This document shows, in pieces, positions 38,472-50,256 of a stretch of 64,000 nt of DNA. A model generated the notes under the pieces. It was not told the DNA's origin. It searched no databases and saw only the letters and a program-made list of their open reading frames with translations. Source of the stretch: JAGVSZ01 sp019137045 (GTDB taxonomy: Bacteria; Pseudomonadota; Gammaproteobacteria; Burkholderiales; SG8-39); contig JAXMFT010000004.1 of the NCBI GenBank assembly GCA_046347635.1, positions 1-64,000 on the forward strand, in the 5' to 3' direction. The position numbers and the translations under genes are program-made. The first letter of the stretch is position 1. Each line of letters starts with the position of its first letter.

Positions 38472-40133
38472 TCAGGACCCGGCAACGTGCCACCGCCCGC
38501 CCGATTCGCCCGCGCGCCCCTCGTCGCGCAGCTTGACGAGGTGCGCGAGCAGCGAGCGGGACGCCACCGGGTGCATGCGCGCCGGCACGTCGTCGTAGAC
38601 GTGCGGCAGCAGTCCGTCGGGCGCCGCCGGGCCGTGGGCGGCCAGCGCCGCGAGCACCTTGTTCTCGCGCGCCGCGCGGTGCACGAGCACCCGCTCGACC
38701 ATCTCGTGCGGCTTGCCCATCAGGAAGCCGTGCCCGGGCGCGATGAACGCCAGGTCCTCGTCCAGGAGCAGCCGCAGGCTCGCGAGGTAGACGGCCATGT
38801 CGCCGTCGGGAGGGTTGATCACGACGGTGGAGCCCTGCATGAGGTGGTCGCCGGTGAACAGCAGCCGCTCGCGCTCGGCCAGGAAGCAGAGCTGGTTCGA
38901 GGCGTGCCCCGGCGTGTGCAGGACGCGCAGGAGGTGGCCGCCCGCCTCCAGGCGCTCGCCGTGCGCGAGCTCGCGGTGCGGGGCAAATGACGCGTCCTGG
39001 CGCTCGGGAAATCGCGCGCGCACCCCGAGCACGGTCGCGCCGCTGCGCGCCGCCAGCGGGGCCGCGGCGGGCGAATGGTCGATGTGCGTGTGCGTGCAGA
39101 GGATCCAGCGGATCGGTCCGGCCGCGCACTCGACGATCGCCTGGATGTGCGCATCGAGCGCGGGCCCGGGGTCGATGACCGCAATGCCTGAGGCGGCATC
39201 GCCGAGCAGGTAGGTGTTCGTCCCCGGGCCGGTCATCACGCCCGGATTCGGCGCGGTGAGGCGCACGATCCCCGGGGCGATCGCGACCGGCACGCCCGGC
39301 AGGATCTCGTATGCGGCGCTGCCCCTGCCCTCGGGGTCGAGCTTGCACACCTCCGCATAGGCGTAGTCGCCCGGCACGAGCAGCCGCGGGCCGTCGCGCC
39401 CGGACGCGAGGTGCGGCGACATCGGCGGCATCGCGCGCGGCGCGTGCGCGTAGTCGAGCGCGTCGGCGACGCGGTCGAACCGGCCCAGCAGCTCGAGCGT
39501 CTTCAGGGTCGGGAACATGAGCTGCATCGCGCCGCGCGCGTGCCGGTCGAGCGCCTCCCGCGGCGTGACCCACTCGTGCGCGACCGTCTCGCCCGCGTCG
39601 TGCATCGGCCGCTGGTGCTCGGGCGCGGCGGCGATGAAGAAGCGCGTGTCGTAGCGCCGCGGCCGGCCGGCCTGCGTGATCCAGTGCGACAGGTACGCGA
39701 GCCGGTCGGTCGCGAGCCCCACCCCGAGCGAATCGATCAGCGCGCCGAAGGTCGTCTCGCGGGCGTTCAGCGCACGGCGCAGGCTCGGCGCGTCCGCGCG
39801 CGCGACCGGCGAGTCGAAGCGCAGCAGCTCGTCGCCGGCGTACGCGTAGAGGAGACCGGCTTCCTCGAAGCACTCGCGGATCGCGCACACCCAGTAGGCG
39901 AGGCCGCCCGCGGCGATCTCCAGCCGGCGGCTCGCGGCCGCGTCGTCGAGACCGGCGCAGCGCTCCGCCAGCGCGGCGTCCGGCGCATCGACCGCGCCGC
40001 CGGGAAAGACGTGCGCGCCGCCGCCGAACTCCAGCGCCTTCGTGCGCCGCACGAGCAGCACTTCCAGCCCGCGCTCGCCGTCGCGGACGACGACGAGCGT
40101 GGCGGCGGGGCGGAGTGCGGGAGGAGCGGCCAC
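38472..40133 (-). CDS. Nudix hydrolase / metallo-beta-lactamase fusion
   Basis: The 553-residue protein joins two hydrolases. The N-terminal Nudix domain (to about residue 230) has FPGGAVDAPD and AIRECFEEAGLL separated by a roughly 35-residue insertion, as in NUDT19-like enzymes that cut CoA derivatives. The C-terminal domain is a metallo-beta-lactamase with THTHIDHSPA, TPGHASNQLCF and TGDHLMQGS, then a winged-helix tail (LLPHVYDDVPARMHPVASRSLLAHL, in part). The GTG at 40133 was preferred because a TATGCT hexamer overlaps the more upstream GTG at 40169. It converges on the methyltransferase gene. Confidence 0.85.
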   Translation of the reverse strand: MAAPPALRPAATLVVVRDGERGLEVLLVRRTKALEFGGGAHVFPGGAVDAPDAALAERCAGLDDAAASRRLEIAAGGLAYWVCAIRECFEEAGLLYAYAGDELLRFDSPVARADAPSLRRALNARETTFGALIDSLGVGLATDRLAYLSHWITQAGRPRRYDTRFFIAAAPEHQRPMHDAGETVAHEWVTPREALDRHARGAMQLMFPTLKTLELLGRFDRVADALDYAHAPRAMPPMSPHLASGRDGPRLLVPGDYAYAEVCKLDPEGRGSAAYEILPGVPVAIAPGIVRLTAPNPGVMTGPGTNTYLLGDAASGIAVIDPGPALDAHIQAIVECAAGPIRWILCTHTHIDHSPAAAPLAARSGATVLGVRARFPERQDASFAPHRELAHGERLEAGGHLLRVLHTPGHASNQLCFLAERERLLFTGDHLMQGSTVVINPPDGDMAVYLASLRLLLDEDLAFIAPGHGFLMGKPHEMVERVLVHRAARENKVLAALAAHGPAAPDGLLPHVYDDVPARMHPVASRSLLAHLVKLRDEGRAGESGGRWHVAGS

Positions 40134-40202
40134 GCGGTGCGGTGCTGATCGGGGTGGCGCAGCATACACCGCGGCGACCGCCCCGCAGGTAACATCCGCG
40201 CC

Positions 40203-41279
40203 ATGCAGCCGCCCAACCGCGATCTCGCCCGCACCGTCCTCGCGGTGCTCTTTCTCGGCGGGCTGATCCTCGCCTCGTTCTGGATCCTGCGGCCGTTCCT
40301 CGCCGCGATCATCTGGTCGACGATGATCGTCGTCGCGACCTGGCCGATCATGACCGCCCTCCAGCGCCGGCTCTGGAACCGGCGCTGGGCCGCGGTCACG
40401 GTGATGACGGTTGCGCTGCTGCTCGTGTTCGTCGCGCCGTTCTCCGCCGCAATCGGCACGATCGTCGCCAACGCCGACGACATCGCCAACTGGGTGAAGG
40501 GCCTCTCCGGCCTCAAGCTCCCGCCCCCGCCCGCGTTCATCGAGCAGATTCCTTTAGTGGGGGAGCGGGCGATGGCGCTCTGGCACCAGTACGGCGAGAC
40601 GGGGTTCGAGGAGATCGCCCGCATCATCGCGCCCTACGGCGGGCAGATCACGCGCTGGTTCGTCGCCGAGGTCGGCGGGTTCGGCCTGGTGAGCGTGCAG
40701 TTCCTGCTCACGGTGATCATCTCGGCGATCATGTACGCGACCGGGGAGGGCGCGGCGCGCTGGGTGCTGCGCTTCGGCCGGCGCCTCGCCGGCGAGCGCG
40801 GGGAGAAAGTCGTGCGCCTTGCCGGCCAGGCGATCCGCGGCGTGGCGCTCGGCGTCGTCCTCACCGCGCTCATCCAGGCGGTGCTCGGGGGCCTCGGCCT
40901 GGCGCTCGCCGGCGTGCCGTTCGCGGCCGTGCTCACCGCGGTCATGTTCATGCTCGCGGTCGCGCAGATCGGTGCGGTGCCGGTGCTGGTGTGCGCCCTC
41001 GTGTGGCTGTGGTTCCAGGACTCGATCGGCTGGTTCGTCGCGCTGCTCGTCTGGACGCTGATCGTCGGCAGCCTCGACAACATCGTGCGCCCGATTCTCA
41101 TCCGGAAGGGCGCCGACCTGCCGCTGCTGCTGATCTTCGCCGGCGTGATCGGCGGCCTGTTCGCGTTCGGCCTGCTCGGCCTCTTCGTCGGGCCGGTGAT
41201 CCTCGCGGTGGCCTACACGCTGCTCGACGCCTGGGTCGAGGAGGCCCCGGACGAGCGGCGGCCCGCCGCCGGCGCCTGA
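40203..41279 (+). CDS. AI-2E family permease
   Basis: The 358-residue protein has about seven membrane segments in the AI-2E transporter pattern: three near the N-terminus (LAVLFLGGLILASFWILRPFLAAIIW, in part), a large soluble loop, and four near the C-terminus ending LFVGPVILAVAYTLLDAW. Known members export autoinducer or act as sodium/proton antiporters; the substrate here is open. TAACAT lies 7 nt before the ATG with no ribosome-binding site, suggesting a leaderless transcript. Confidence 0.88.
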   Translation: MQPPNRDLARTVLAVLFLGGLILASFWILRPFLAAIIWSTMIVVATWPIMTALQRRLWNRRWAAVTVMTVALLLVFVAPFSAAIGTIVANADDIANWVKGLSGLKLPPPPAFIEQIPLVGERAMALWHQYGETGFEEIARIIAPYGGQITRWFVAEVGGFGLVSVQFLLTVIISAIMYATGEGAARWVLRFGRRLAGERGEKVVRLAGQAIRGVALGVVLTALIQAVLGGLGLALAGVPFAAVLTAVMFMLAVAQIGAVPVLVCALVWLWFQDSIGWFVALLVWTLIVGSLDNIVRPILIRKGADLPLLLIFAGVIGGLFAFGLLGLFVGPVILAVAYTLLDAWVEEAPDERRPAAGA

Positions 41280-41280
41280 A

Positions 41281-41694
41281 TCACGGCATCGTCCAGCCGT
41301 TGCCGCACTTGCGGCAGCGGACTTTGAGCCATGGTCCGACGGCCGCCGCCGGCTGCGCGCCGCTCGGCGCGGCCGGGGGCGGGTCGCCCCAGTCGAGCAC
41401 CTCGAATCTTGCGTACGCCCCGCACTGCGCGCACGTCGAGTGGCCGCCGTAGCATTCGGCGACGGTCATGATCGCCTGGTAGCGCTGCCACGAGTACAGG
41501 CCGAGGATTCCCCCGCCGACCACGAGCGCGATCGCAGCCGCCGCGCCCGGCGCGCGGAAGTCGAGCTGCTCGGCGCAGGCGGCGACCAGGATCATGCACA
41601 GGAAGCAGGTCACGAGGTAGAGGTGGCCCTCGACGAGCTGGCGCTCGTACCACTTCCTGAACCCGCGCGTCCTGATGCTGTCGACGAGATCCAT
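41281..41694 (-). CDS. Two-segment membrane protein with C-terminal zinc ribbon
   Basis: The 137-residue protein (MDLVDSIRTRGFRKWYERQLVEG) has two membrane segments (LYLVTCFLCMILVAA and AAIALVVGGGILGLYSW) and a cytoplasmic C-terminus with CAQC and CRKC pairs that should bind zinc. Start at 41694 gives the usual amphipathic N-terminus; the extension upstream is Arg-rich. Function unknown. Its stop lies one base from that of the convergent AI-2E permease. Confidence 0.75.
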   Translation of the reverse strand: MDLVDSIRTRGFRKWYERQLVEGHLYLVTCFLCMILVAACAEQLDFRAPGAAAAIALVVGGGILGLYSWQRYQAIMTVAECYGGHSTCAQCGAYARFEVLDWGDPPPAAPSGAQPAAAVGPWLKVRCRKCGNGWTMP

Positions 41695-41748
41695 GCGCCG
41701 CCGCCCCGGGCGATGATACGTCCGCCGCACCCGGCCGGATGGGCCGGG

Positions 41749-42519
41749 TCAGGGGAGCGCGAGATCCGCGACCACCGGCGCGTGGTCCGACGGGCGCTCG
41801 AGCTGGCGCGGGGCGAGGTCGATCGTGCAGCCCGAGCAGCGCTCGGCGAGCGCCGGGGAGAGCAGGATGTGGTCGATGCGCAGCCCCATGTTGCGCTTGA
41901 ACTGGTTCATGCGGTAGTCCCACCAGGTGAACGACTTCTCGGGCTGCTCGAACAGCCGGAAGCCGTCCGCGAGGCCGAGGTCGAGCAGGCGCCGGAACGC
42001 CGCGCGCTCCTCGTCGCTGCACAGCACCTGGCCGCGCCAGAGGGCCGGGTCGTGCACGTCGCGATCCTCGGGCGCGACGTTGTAGTCGCCCAGCACCACG
42101 AGCCGCGGATGGCGCTCGAGCTCGCTGCGCAGCCAGTCGGCGAATGCGCGCAGCCAGCGCAGCTTGTACTCGTACTTGTCGCTGCCCACGGCCTGACCGT
42201 TCGGCACGTATGCGCACACCACGCGCACGCCGTCGGCGGTCGCGCTGAGCACGCGCCGCTGCTCGTCGTCGAAGCCGGGAATTCCGGCCTGGACGTCGGC
42301 GAGCGGCGCGCGCGCGACGATCGCCACGCCGTTGTAGGTCTTCTGGCCGGAGTAGGCGCTGCGGTAGCCGGCGCCCGCCAGCGCGGCCGCCGGGAAGTTC
42401 GCATCCTCGGTCTTGGTCTCCTGCAGGCACACGACGTCGGGCGCGACCCGCGCGAGCCAGTCGAGGAGGTGCGGCAGGCGCACGCGCAGGGAGTTGACGT
42501 TCCAGGTGGCGAGCTTCAT
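41749..42519 (-). CDS. xth: Exodeoxyribonuclease III
   Basis: Xth is the major AP endonuclease and 3'-phosphodiesterase of base-excision repair. The 256-residue protein starts MKLATWNVNSLRVRL and shows LQETKTEDANFP, VVLGDYNVAPEDRDVHD, RIDHILLSP and SDHAPVVADL, all catalytic motifs of the family. A TACACT hexamer ends 6 nt before the ATG and there is no ribosome-binding site, so the mRNA may be leaderless. An upstream ATG in frame would include that hexamer and is rejected. Confidence 0.96.
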   Translation of the reverse strand: MKLATWNVNSLRVRLPHLLDWLARVAPDVVCLQETKTEDANFPAAALAGAGYRSAYSGQKTYNGVAIVARAPLADVQAGIPGFDDEQRRVLSATADGVRVVCAYVPNGQAVGSDKYEYKLRWLRAFADWLRSELERHPRLVVLGDYNVAPEDRDVHDPALWRGQVLCSDEERAAFRRLLDLGLADGFRLFEQPEKSFTWWDYRMNQFKRNMGLRIDHILLSPALAERCSGCTIDLAPRQLERPSDHAPVVADLALP

Positions 42520-42661
42520 CGGCCGAGTGTAGCGAATGCGCCGGGTGCGGCGCGGGAGTGTCAACACTGGTTACAGCTGCGGGCGAAATGCGCACACGCC
42601 CATGGACCGGTGGCAGACTGGGTCCGTCGCGTTCACCCGAGCCGCCACCGTGGGAGCAACC

Positions 42662-42853
42662 GTGTTCCGATACCAGCGCACCAAGCAGGCGGGCCTGCTG
42701 CGAATCTGCGCGCAACGCGCCGCGCACGGCGCGCCGCCGGCGATCGACGAGCTCCTGCCGGACCGCCCCTCGCTGCAGGGCTACACCGTCTGCGAGATCG
42801 ACGAGAGCCTGACCGGACCGCTGGTGAAGTGGCTCCGCAAGCGTCCGGACTGA
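42662..42853 (+). CDS. Small hypothetical protein (63 residues)
   Basis: I do not recognise this protein. The GTG at 42662 follows GGAG by six bases. The product starts VFRYQRTKQAGLLRICAQRA and ends VKWLRKRPD, with no signal peptide or membrane segment. Earlier in-frame ATG codons (42536, 42602) would give up to 105 residues, but the extension is of poor quality. The gene lies divergently from xth, with an AT-richer stretch before it. Confidence 0.45.
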   Translation: MFRYQRTKQAGLLRICAQRAAHGAPPAIDELLPDRPSLQGYTVCEIDESLTGPLVKWLRKRPD

Positions 42854-42890
42854 TCAACCATGCGCGGCGTCGCCGCGCACGGGCACCGAC

Positions 42891-43610
42891 TCACTTCGGG
42901 GCGTAGGGACCCGGCGCCGGCGCGGCCGGCGCCGCGGACGAGGCCGGAGGGGGGGCGTAACGACCGGCCGAGCGCGCGGCCCGTTCGGCCTGCGCCTTGG
43001 CCTCTTCCGCGTCGGGCGGCGGCGGTGCGTAACGTCCGGCGGGCTGCGGCGGCGGCGCTGCGGCGGCCGGCGCGGCGCTGGGCGGCTCGGCCTGCGCGGC
43101 GACGTCCTCCGGCGCGCGGCCGGGCGCCTTGGCGGCGAGCGGCGGCCCGGAGCGCGGATAGCCCGCGCTGTCGAGCGCGGTGTGCCAGGTATCCGCGAGA
43201 TAGCCCTTCGTGACCTGTTTCCCGATGACCAGCACCGGCACCTCGTTCCCGCCGGAGACGCGCTTGAGCTCGGCGCGGCTCGCGTCGTCGGCGACGGCGA
43301 CTTCGCGGAACGGCACGCCGCGCTGCGCGAGGAGCGTGCGGGCGTCCCGGCACGGGTCGGCGCACACCTCCGCGGTGTAGAGCGTCACCGGGTGAGCCTT
43401 CGCCGCCTGCTGCGTCGCGTACGGAAGCTGCGCGCCGCTCTCGACGACGTTGCCGCCGGTGGAGCGCTTCTGGACGCTCGTCGCCTGGGCGGGCGGCGGG
43501 GGCGTCTGCGTGTAGTGGACCTTGCCGTCCTTGTCCACCCAGCGATACGCCTGCGCGGCGACGGCGGTCGAGCAGAGCAGCGCTGCGGCAGCGGCGAGGA
43601 TGCGGGACAT
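42891..43610 (-). CDS. Secreted DUF4124-glutaredoxin-like protein
   Basis: The 239-residue protein has a signal peptide ending in AVAAQA, a DUF4124 segment (YRWVDKDGKVHYTQTPPP), and then a glutaredoxin-like domain (VTLYTAEVCADPCRDARTLLAQRGVPF, in part) with two cysteines spaced CADPC, and NEVPVLVIGKQVTKGY with the cis-proline. From residue 160 it is Ala/Pro-rich and carries the repeat GRYAPPP twice and GPYAPK at the end. It should act in the periplasm; redox activity with a CxxxC spacing is unproven. Confidence 0.82.
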   Translation of the reverse strand: MSRILAAAAALLCSTAVAAQAYRWVDKDGKVHYTQTPPPPAQATSVQKRSTGGNVVESGAQLPYATQQAAKAHPVTLYTAEVCADPCRDARTLLAQRGVPFREVAVADDASRAELKRVSGGNEVPVLVIGKQVTKGYLADTWHTALDSAGYPRSGPPLAAKAPGRAPEDVAAQAEPPSAAPAAAAPPPQPAGRYAPPPPDAEEAKAQAERAARSAGRYAPPPASSAAPAAPAPGPYAPK

Positions 43611-43712
43611 CGCGCTCTCCCGGTCAGGGGACTCTCATGACGCGGGCATCATAGCACCGGGGTACGCCCCCCTCGGCCGGGGCCGCCGCGGGCGCGGCAC
43701 TTTGCCACAGGG

Positions 43713-45842
43713 TCAGGCGGGGGCGGGCGCGCCGGACATGCCGTTGTGCCGCAGCAGCGCCTCGGGGCTCGGCGCGCGCCCGCGAAACGCGACGAACGAT
43801 TCGAGCGCGGGCCGGCTGCCGCCGACGGCCAGGATCTCGTCGCGGAAGCGCGCGCCCGTCTCCGGGTCGAGCACCCCGCGCTCCTCGAACAGCCCGTAGG
43901 CGTCGGCCGAGAGCACCTCGGCCCACTTGTAGCTGTAGTAGCCGGCGCTGTAGCCGCCGGCGAAGACGTGCGAGAAGCCGTGCGGGAAGCGGCTGAAGGC
44001 CGGCGGGAGGAGCACCGCCACGCGCGCGCGCACCTCGTCGAGCACCTGGAGCGGCGTGCGCGGCCCCGCGGGGTCGAACTCGTGGTGCAGGTGCATGTCG
44101 TACAGCGCGAACTCCAGCTGGCGGACGGTCTGCATGCCGGACTGGAAGTTCTTCGCCGCCACCATGCGGTCGAACAGGGCGCGCGGCAGCGGCTCCCCGG
44201 TGTCGACGTGCGCGGTCATGTGTGCGAGGACCTCCCACTCCCAGCAGAAGTTCTCCATGAACTGGCTCGGCAGCTCGACCGCGTCCCACTCCACGCCGCG
44301 GATGCCCGCCACGCCGCTGCAGTCGACGCGCGTGAGCAGATGGTGCAGGCCGTGCCCGAACTCGTGGAACAGCGTGATCACGTCGTCGTGGGTGAGCAGC
44401 GCGGGCTTACCGCCCACCGGCGCGGGGAAGTTGCACACCAGGTGCGCCACCGGGCTCTGCACCGCGTCGCGCACGAGGCGGCGCACGATCGCCTCGTCCA
44501 TCCAGGCGCCCCCGCGCTTGCTCGCGCGCGCGTACGGGTCGAGGTAGAAGCGGCCGACGAGTTGCCCCGCGGCGTCGTCGATGCGGAAGAACCGCACGCC
44601 CGGGTCCCAGGTCTCCGCGCGGTCCTCCTTTATGCGCAGGCCGTAGAGCGTCTCCACCACGCGGAACATGCCGGCGAGCACGCGCGGCTCCTGGAAGTAC
44701 TGCTTCACCTCCTGGTCGGAGAACGCGAAGCGCGCGACGCGCAGCTGCTCCGAGGCGTACGCGACGTCCCACGCCTCGAGCTGCGGCAGGCCGAGCGTCT
44801 CGGCCGCGAACGCGCGCAGCTCGGCGACGTCGCGCCGCGCGAACGGCAGCGCCTTGGCCGCGAGATCCTCCAGGAAGGCGATGACCTGCGCCGGCGACTC
44901 GGCCATCTTGGGCACCAGCGAGACCTCGGCGTGCGAGGCGTAGCCGAGCAGCTGCGCCGCCTCGCGCCGCAGCGCGAGGATGTCGAGAATCAGCGCGCTG
45001 TTGTCCCACTCGGCGAGCTGCGCCGGCGGCGGGGCGCCGGCGGCCCCGTTCGTGCGCGCCTCGAACGCGGCCTTGGCCGCGAACGCCGCCGCGAACTGGT
45101 CGGAGGCGCGCGTCGACCAGCCGCGGTAGAGCACCTCGCGCAGCGCGCGGTTCTCGGCGTACTGCATGACCGGCACGTAGCAGGGCGCCTGGAGCACGAG
45201 CTTCCAGCCGGGCCTGCCGTCGCGCTCGGCCGCGGCGTGCGCGGCCTCCAGCACGTCCTCCGGGATGCCGGCCAGCGCCGCGCGGTCGGTGACTACCACC
45301 GCGAAAGCGTTGGTCGAGTCGAGCACGTTCTCGGAGAACCGGGTGGAGAGCCGCGCGAGCTCCTCCTGGATCGCGGCGAAGCGCTGCTTGCGCGCCGCGT
45401 CGAGCTCGGCGCCCGCGAGGCGGAAATCGCGGATCTCGTTCTCCACCATCCGGCGCTGCGCGCGCGCGAGCGCGCCGAACTCGGGCGCAGCGCGCAGCGC
45501 CTTGTACTGCGCGAACAGCGCCAGGTTCTGCCCGAGCTCGGTCCAGTACTGGACGATCTTCGGCTGGTTCGCCTTGTACACCGCGCGCAGCTCGGGGGAG
45601 TCGAGCACCGCGTGCAGATGGCCGACCACGCCCCAGGCGCGGCCGAGGCGCTCGTTCGCGTCCTCGAGCGGGCGCACGAAGCCCTCCCAGGTCGCGGGCG
45701 CGTCCGCGCGCGTGAGCCGTTCGATCAGCGCGCGGTTCTCGGCCAGCAGCTGGTCGACCGCGGGCGTGACGTGATCGGTCCTCACCGCGGCGAAGCGCGG
45801 CAGTCCGGTGAAGTCGAGCAGGGGGTTGGCGCTGGTCTGCAT
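43713..45842 (-). CDS. prlC: Oligopeptidase A
   Basis: PrlC is a cytoplasmic zinc endopeptidase that degrades signal peptides and short peptides. The ATG at 45842 gives 709 residues, close to the E. coli enzyme. The zinc motif is HEFGH at residues 493-497, followed by GLHHLLTRVDC and, further on, the second glutamate in the WDAVELPSQFMENF segment. The upstream in-frame stretch is a shadow of the next gene. It lies 56 nt downstream of the cysteine hydrolase gene on the same strand. Confidence 0.95.
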   Translation of the reverse strand: MQTSANPLLDFTGLPRFAAVRTDHVTPAVDQLLAENRALIERLTRADAPATWEGFVRPLEDANERLGRAWGVVGHLHAVLDSPELRAVYKANQPKIVQYWTELGQNLALFAQYKALRAAPEFGALARAQRRMVENEIRDFRLAGAELDAARKQRFAAIQEELARLSTRFSENVLDSTNAFAVVVTDRAALAGIPEDVLEAAHAAAERDGRPGWKLVLQAPCYVPVMQYAENRALREVLYRGWSTRASDQFAAAFAAKAAFEARTNGAAGAPPPAQLAEWDNSALILDILALRREAAQLLGYASHAEVSLVPKMAESPAQVIAFLEDLAAKALPFARRDVAELRAFAAETLGLPQLEAWDVAYASEQLRVARFAFSDQEVKQYFQEPRVLAGMFRVVETLYGLRIKEDRAETWDPGVRFFRIDDAAGQLVGRFYLDPYARASKRGGAWMDEAIVRRLVRDAVQSPVAHLVCNFPAPVGGKPALLTHDDVITLFHEFGHGLHHLLTRVDCSGVAGIRGVEWDAVELPSQFMENFCWEWEVLAHMTAHVDTGEPLPRALFDRMVAAKNFQSGMQTVRQLEFALYDMHLHHEFDPAGPRTPLQVLDEVRARVAVLLPPAFSRFPHGFSHVFAGGYSAGYYSYKWAEVLSADAYGLFEERGVLDPETGARFRDEILAVGGSRPALESFVAFRGRAPSPEALLRHNGMSGAPAPA

Positions 45843-45898
45843 CGGGTGCGGGACGGGGTCGGTTGCGGTCGGCGCGCGGCGCAATCCGGAGCGCCGCC

Positions 45899-46456
45899 CT
45901 ACGCGGCCCTCTCCCCGGCCAGGATGTCCGCGCTGGAGGCGATGCGCGCGTAGGGCACCGCGAGCGCGGCCATGAACGCGGCGTGGACGTCGCGCGCGGG
46001 AATCGTCCGGCCCGCGTACTCGAGCGCGCGCGTCGCGCAGGCGTCCGCGGCGACGCTGCACCGGAAGCCGAGGTCGAACGCGGCGCGCGTCGTCGCGTCG
46101 ATGCACATGTGGCTCATCGCCCCCGCGATCACGAGCGCGTCCGCGCCCGCGGCGCGCAGGCGCTCGAGGAGATCGGTGCCGCGGAAGCCGTTGGGAAAGT
46201 TCTTCTCCACCACCGGCTCGCCCGCCGCCGGGCGCACCGACGCATGCAGGTCCGCGCCCGGCGTCCCGGGCACGAAGAAGGTCGCGCCCGGCCGCACCGA
46301 GAGATGCCGGACGTGCAGCACCGGCGCGCCGCGGCCGCGGAACGCGGCGAGCAGCCGGGCGGCGTTCTCCGCCGCCACATCCATGCCTTCGAGGGCCATG
46401 TTGCCGTCGGGAAAGTAGTCGTTCTGGATGTCCACCAGCACCAGCGCGGTCGTCAT
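45899..46456 (-). CDS. Isochorismatase-family cysteine hydrolase
   Basis: The 185-residue protein is a single-domain amidohydrolase of the isochorismatase/nicotinamidase superfamily. The triad is visible as D9 in LVDIQNDYF, the lysine in VEKNFPNGF and the cysteine in AGAMSHMCIDAT. The substrate cannot be told; nicotinamidase would normally show more metal ligands. Its ATG overlaps the folD stop by four bases, so it is made with FolD. Confidence 0.87.
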   Translation of the reverse strand: MTTALVLVDIQNDYFPDGNMALEGMDVAAENAARLLAAFRGRGAPVLHVRHLSVRPGATFFVPGTPGADLHASVRPAAGEPVVEKNFPNGFRGTDLLERLRAAGADALVIAGAMSHMCIDATTRAAFDLGFRCSVAADACATRALEYAGRTIPARDVHAAFMAALAVPYARIASSADILAGERAA

Positions 46457-47319
46457 GGCGCGTCCTCGGGGTCGAGCGTGCGTTCGGCGGCGCGCACGGC
46501 GTTGACGAGCAGCATCGCGATCGTCATCGGCCCGACGCCGCCCGGCACCGGGGTGAGGCGCGACGCGACGCCCTGCAGCGCGGCGAAGTCGCAGTCCCCG
46601 CACAGCTTGCCGTCCGGCAGCCGGTTGATGCCGACGTCGATCACGACGGCGCCCGGTTTGACCATCTCCCGGGTGATGAGGTTCGGCCGGCCGACCGCGG
46701 CCACGAGGATGTCCGCCCGCGCGGTGTGGCGACCGAGCTCGCGCGTCTTCGAGTTGCAGATGGTGACGGTCGCCCCCCGTTGCAAGAGCAGATGCGCAAG
46801 GGGCTTGCCGACGATGTTGCTCTGGCCGACCACGACCGCGTGCCGGCCCCAGGGATTCACGTCCTCGGCCTCCAGCATCGCCATGACCCCGGCCGGCGTG
46901 CAGGGCACGACGTGAGGATGCCCGACGACCAGCCGTCCGACGTTCAGCGGGTGAAACCCGTCGGCATCCTTCGCCGGCGCAATCGCGGCGATCACCGCCT
47001 CGTTGGCGATGTGCGCCGGCAGCGGGAGCTGGACGAGGATGGCGTGCACGGCGGGGTCGGCGTTCAGCGCCGCGATGCGGCCGAGCAGGTCTTCCTGCGA
47101 CGTCGACTCGGGCAGCTCGACGTGAATCGAGCGCACGCCGGCCTCGCCGCACGCCTTCACCTTGTTCCGCACGTAGGCCTTCGAGGCGGGGTTGTCGCCG
47201 ACGATGATGACCGCGAGCCCTGGTTGCGCGCCGCGCGCGGCGAGGCGCGCGACGCGGTCGCGCAGTTCGTCCCGGATCCGGCGCGCGAGGGCGACGCCGT
47301 CGATGAGGTGGGTGTCCAA
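46453..47319 (-). CDS. folD: Methylenetetrahydrofolate dehydrogenase / cyclohydrolase
   Basis: FolD interconverts 5,10-methylene-, methenyl- and 10-formyl-tetrahydrofolate. Signatures are YVRNKVKACGEAG with the catalytic lysine, the NADP-binding VVVGQSNIVGKPLAHLL and TPVPGGVGPMTIAMLL at the C-terminus. I prefer the TTG at 47319 (288 residues), because homologues begin at that point (xTHLIDG) and a TAAGAT -10-like hexamer overlaps the ATG at 47355, the other option (300 residues). It sits divergently from the aceE promoter. Confidence 0.93.
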   Translation of the reverse strand: MDTHLIDGVALARRIRDELRDRVARLAARGAQPGLAVIIVGDNPASKAYVRNKVKACGEAGVRSIHVELPESTSQEDLLGRIAALNADPAVHAILVQLPLPAHIANEAVIAAIAPAKDADGFHPLNVGRLVVGHPHVVPCTPAGVMAMLEAEDVNPWGRHAVVVGQSNIVGKPLAHLLLQRGATVTICNSKTRELGRHTARADILVAAVGRPNLITREMVKPGAVVIDVGINRLPDGKLCGDCDFAALQGVASRLTPVPGGVGPMTIAMLLVNAVRAAERTLDPEDAP

Positions 47320-47386
47320 GGGGGGCCCGCAGGATGAAGGAAACGCAGGCGCCATCTTACCGGCAGCGCGGGGACCGGCCCGGGGC

Positions 47387-47415
47387 TTGGCGGAGGCGCC
47401 AGCGAATTGTACAAT
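47387..47415 (+). promoter_or_regulatory. Putative promoter of the pyruvate dehydrogenase operon
   Basis: TTGGCG at 47387-47392, 17 nt, TACAAT at 47410-47415 fits a sigma-70 promoter and would leave a leader of about 130 nt before aceE. The leader (47425-47550) is AT-rich at first, with no hairpin that I can identify as a riboswitch. Confidence 0.5.
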
Positions 47416-47550
47416 CCGGGAAAGCGTTGCGGATTAAGAAAAACTCCTGCGCGCGCAAATTGCCTGGCCTCGGACGCGCGTATTAAGCTTCCGCGGCACA
47501 CGGGCGCCTGCGCAGGACCGGCGCGCTTCCACTCCCAGGAGCTGCTCAAG

Positions 47551-50247
<2,697 letters not shown>

Positions 50248-50256
50248 GGAGCAAAG

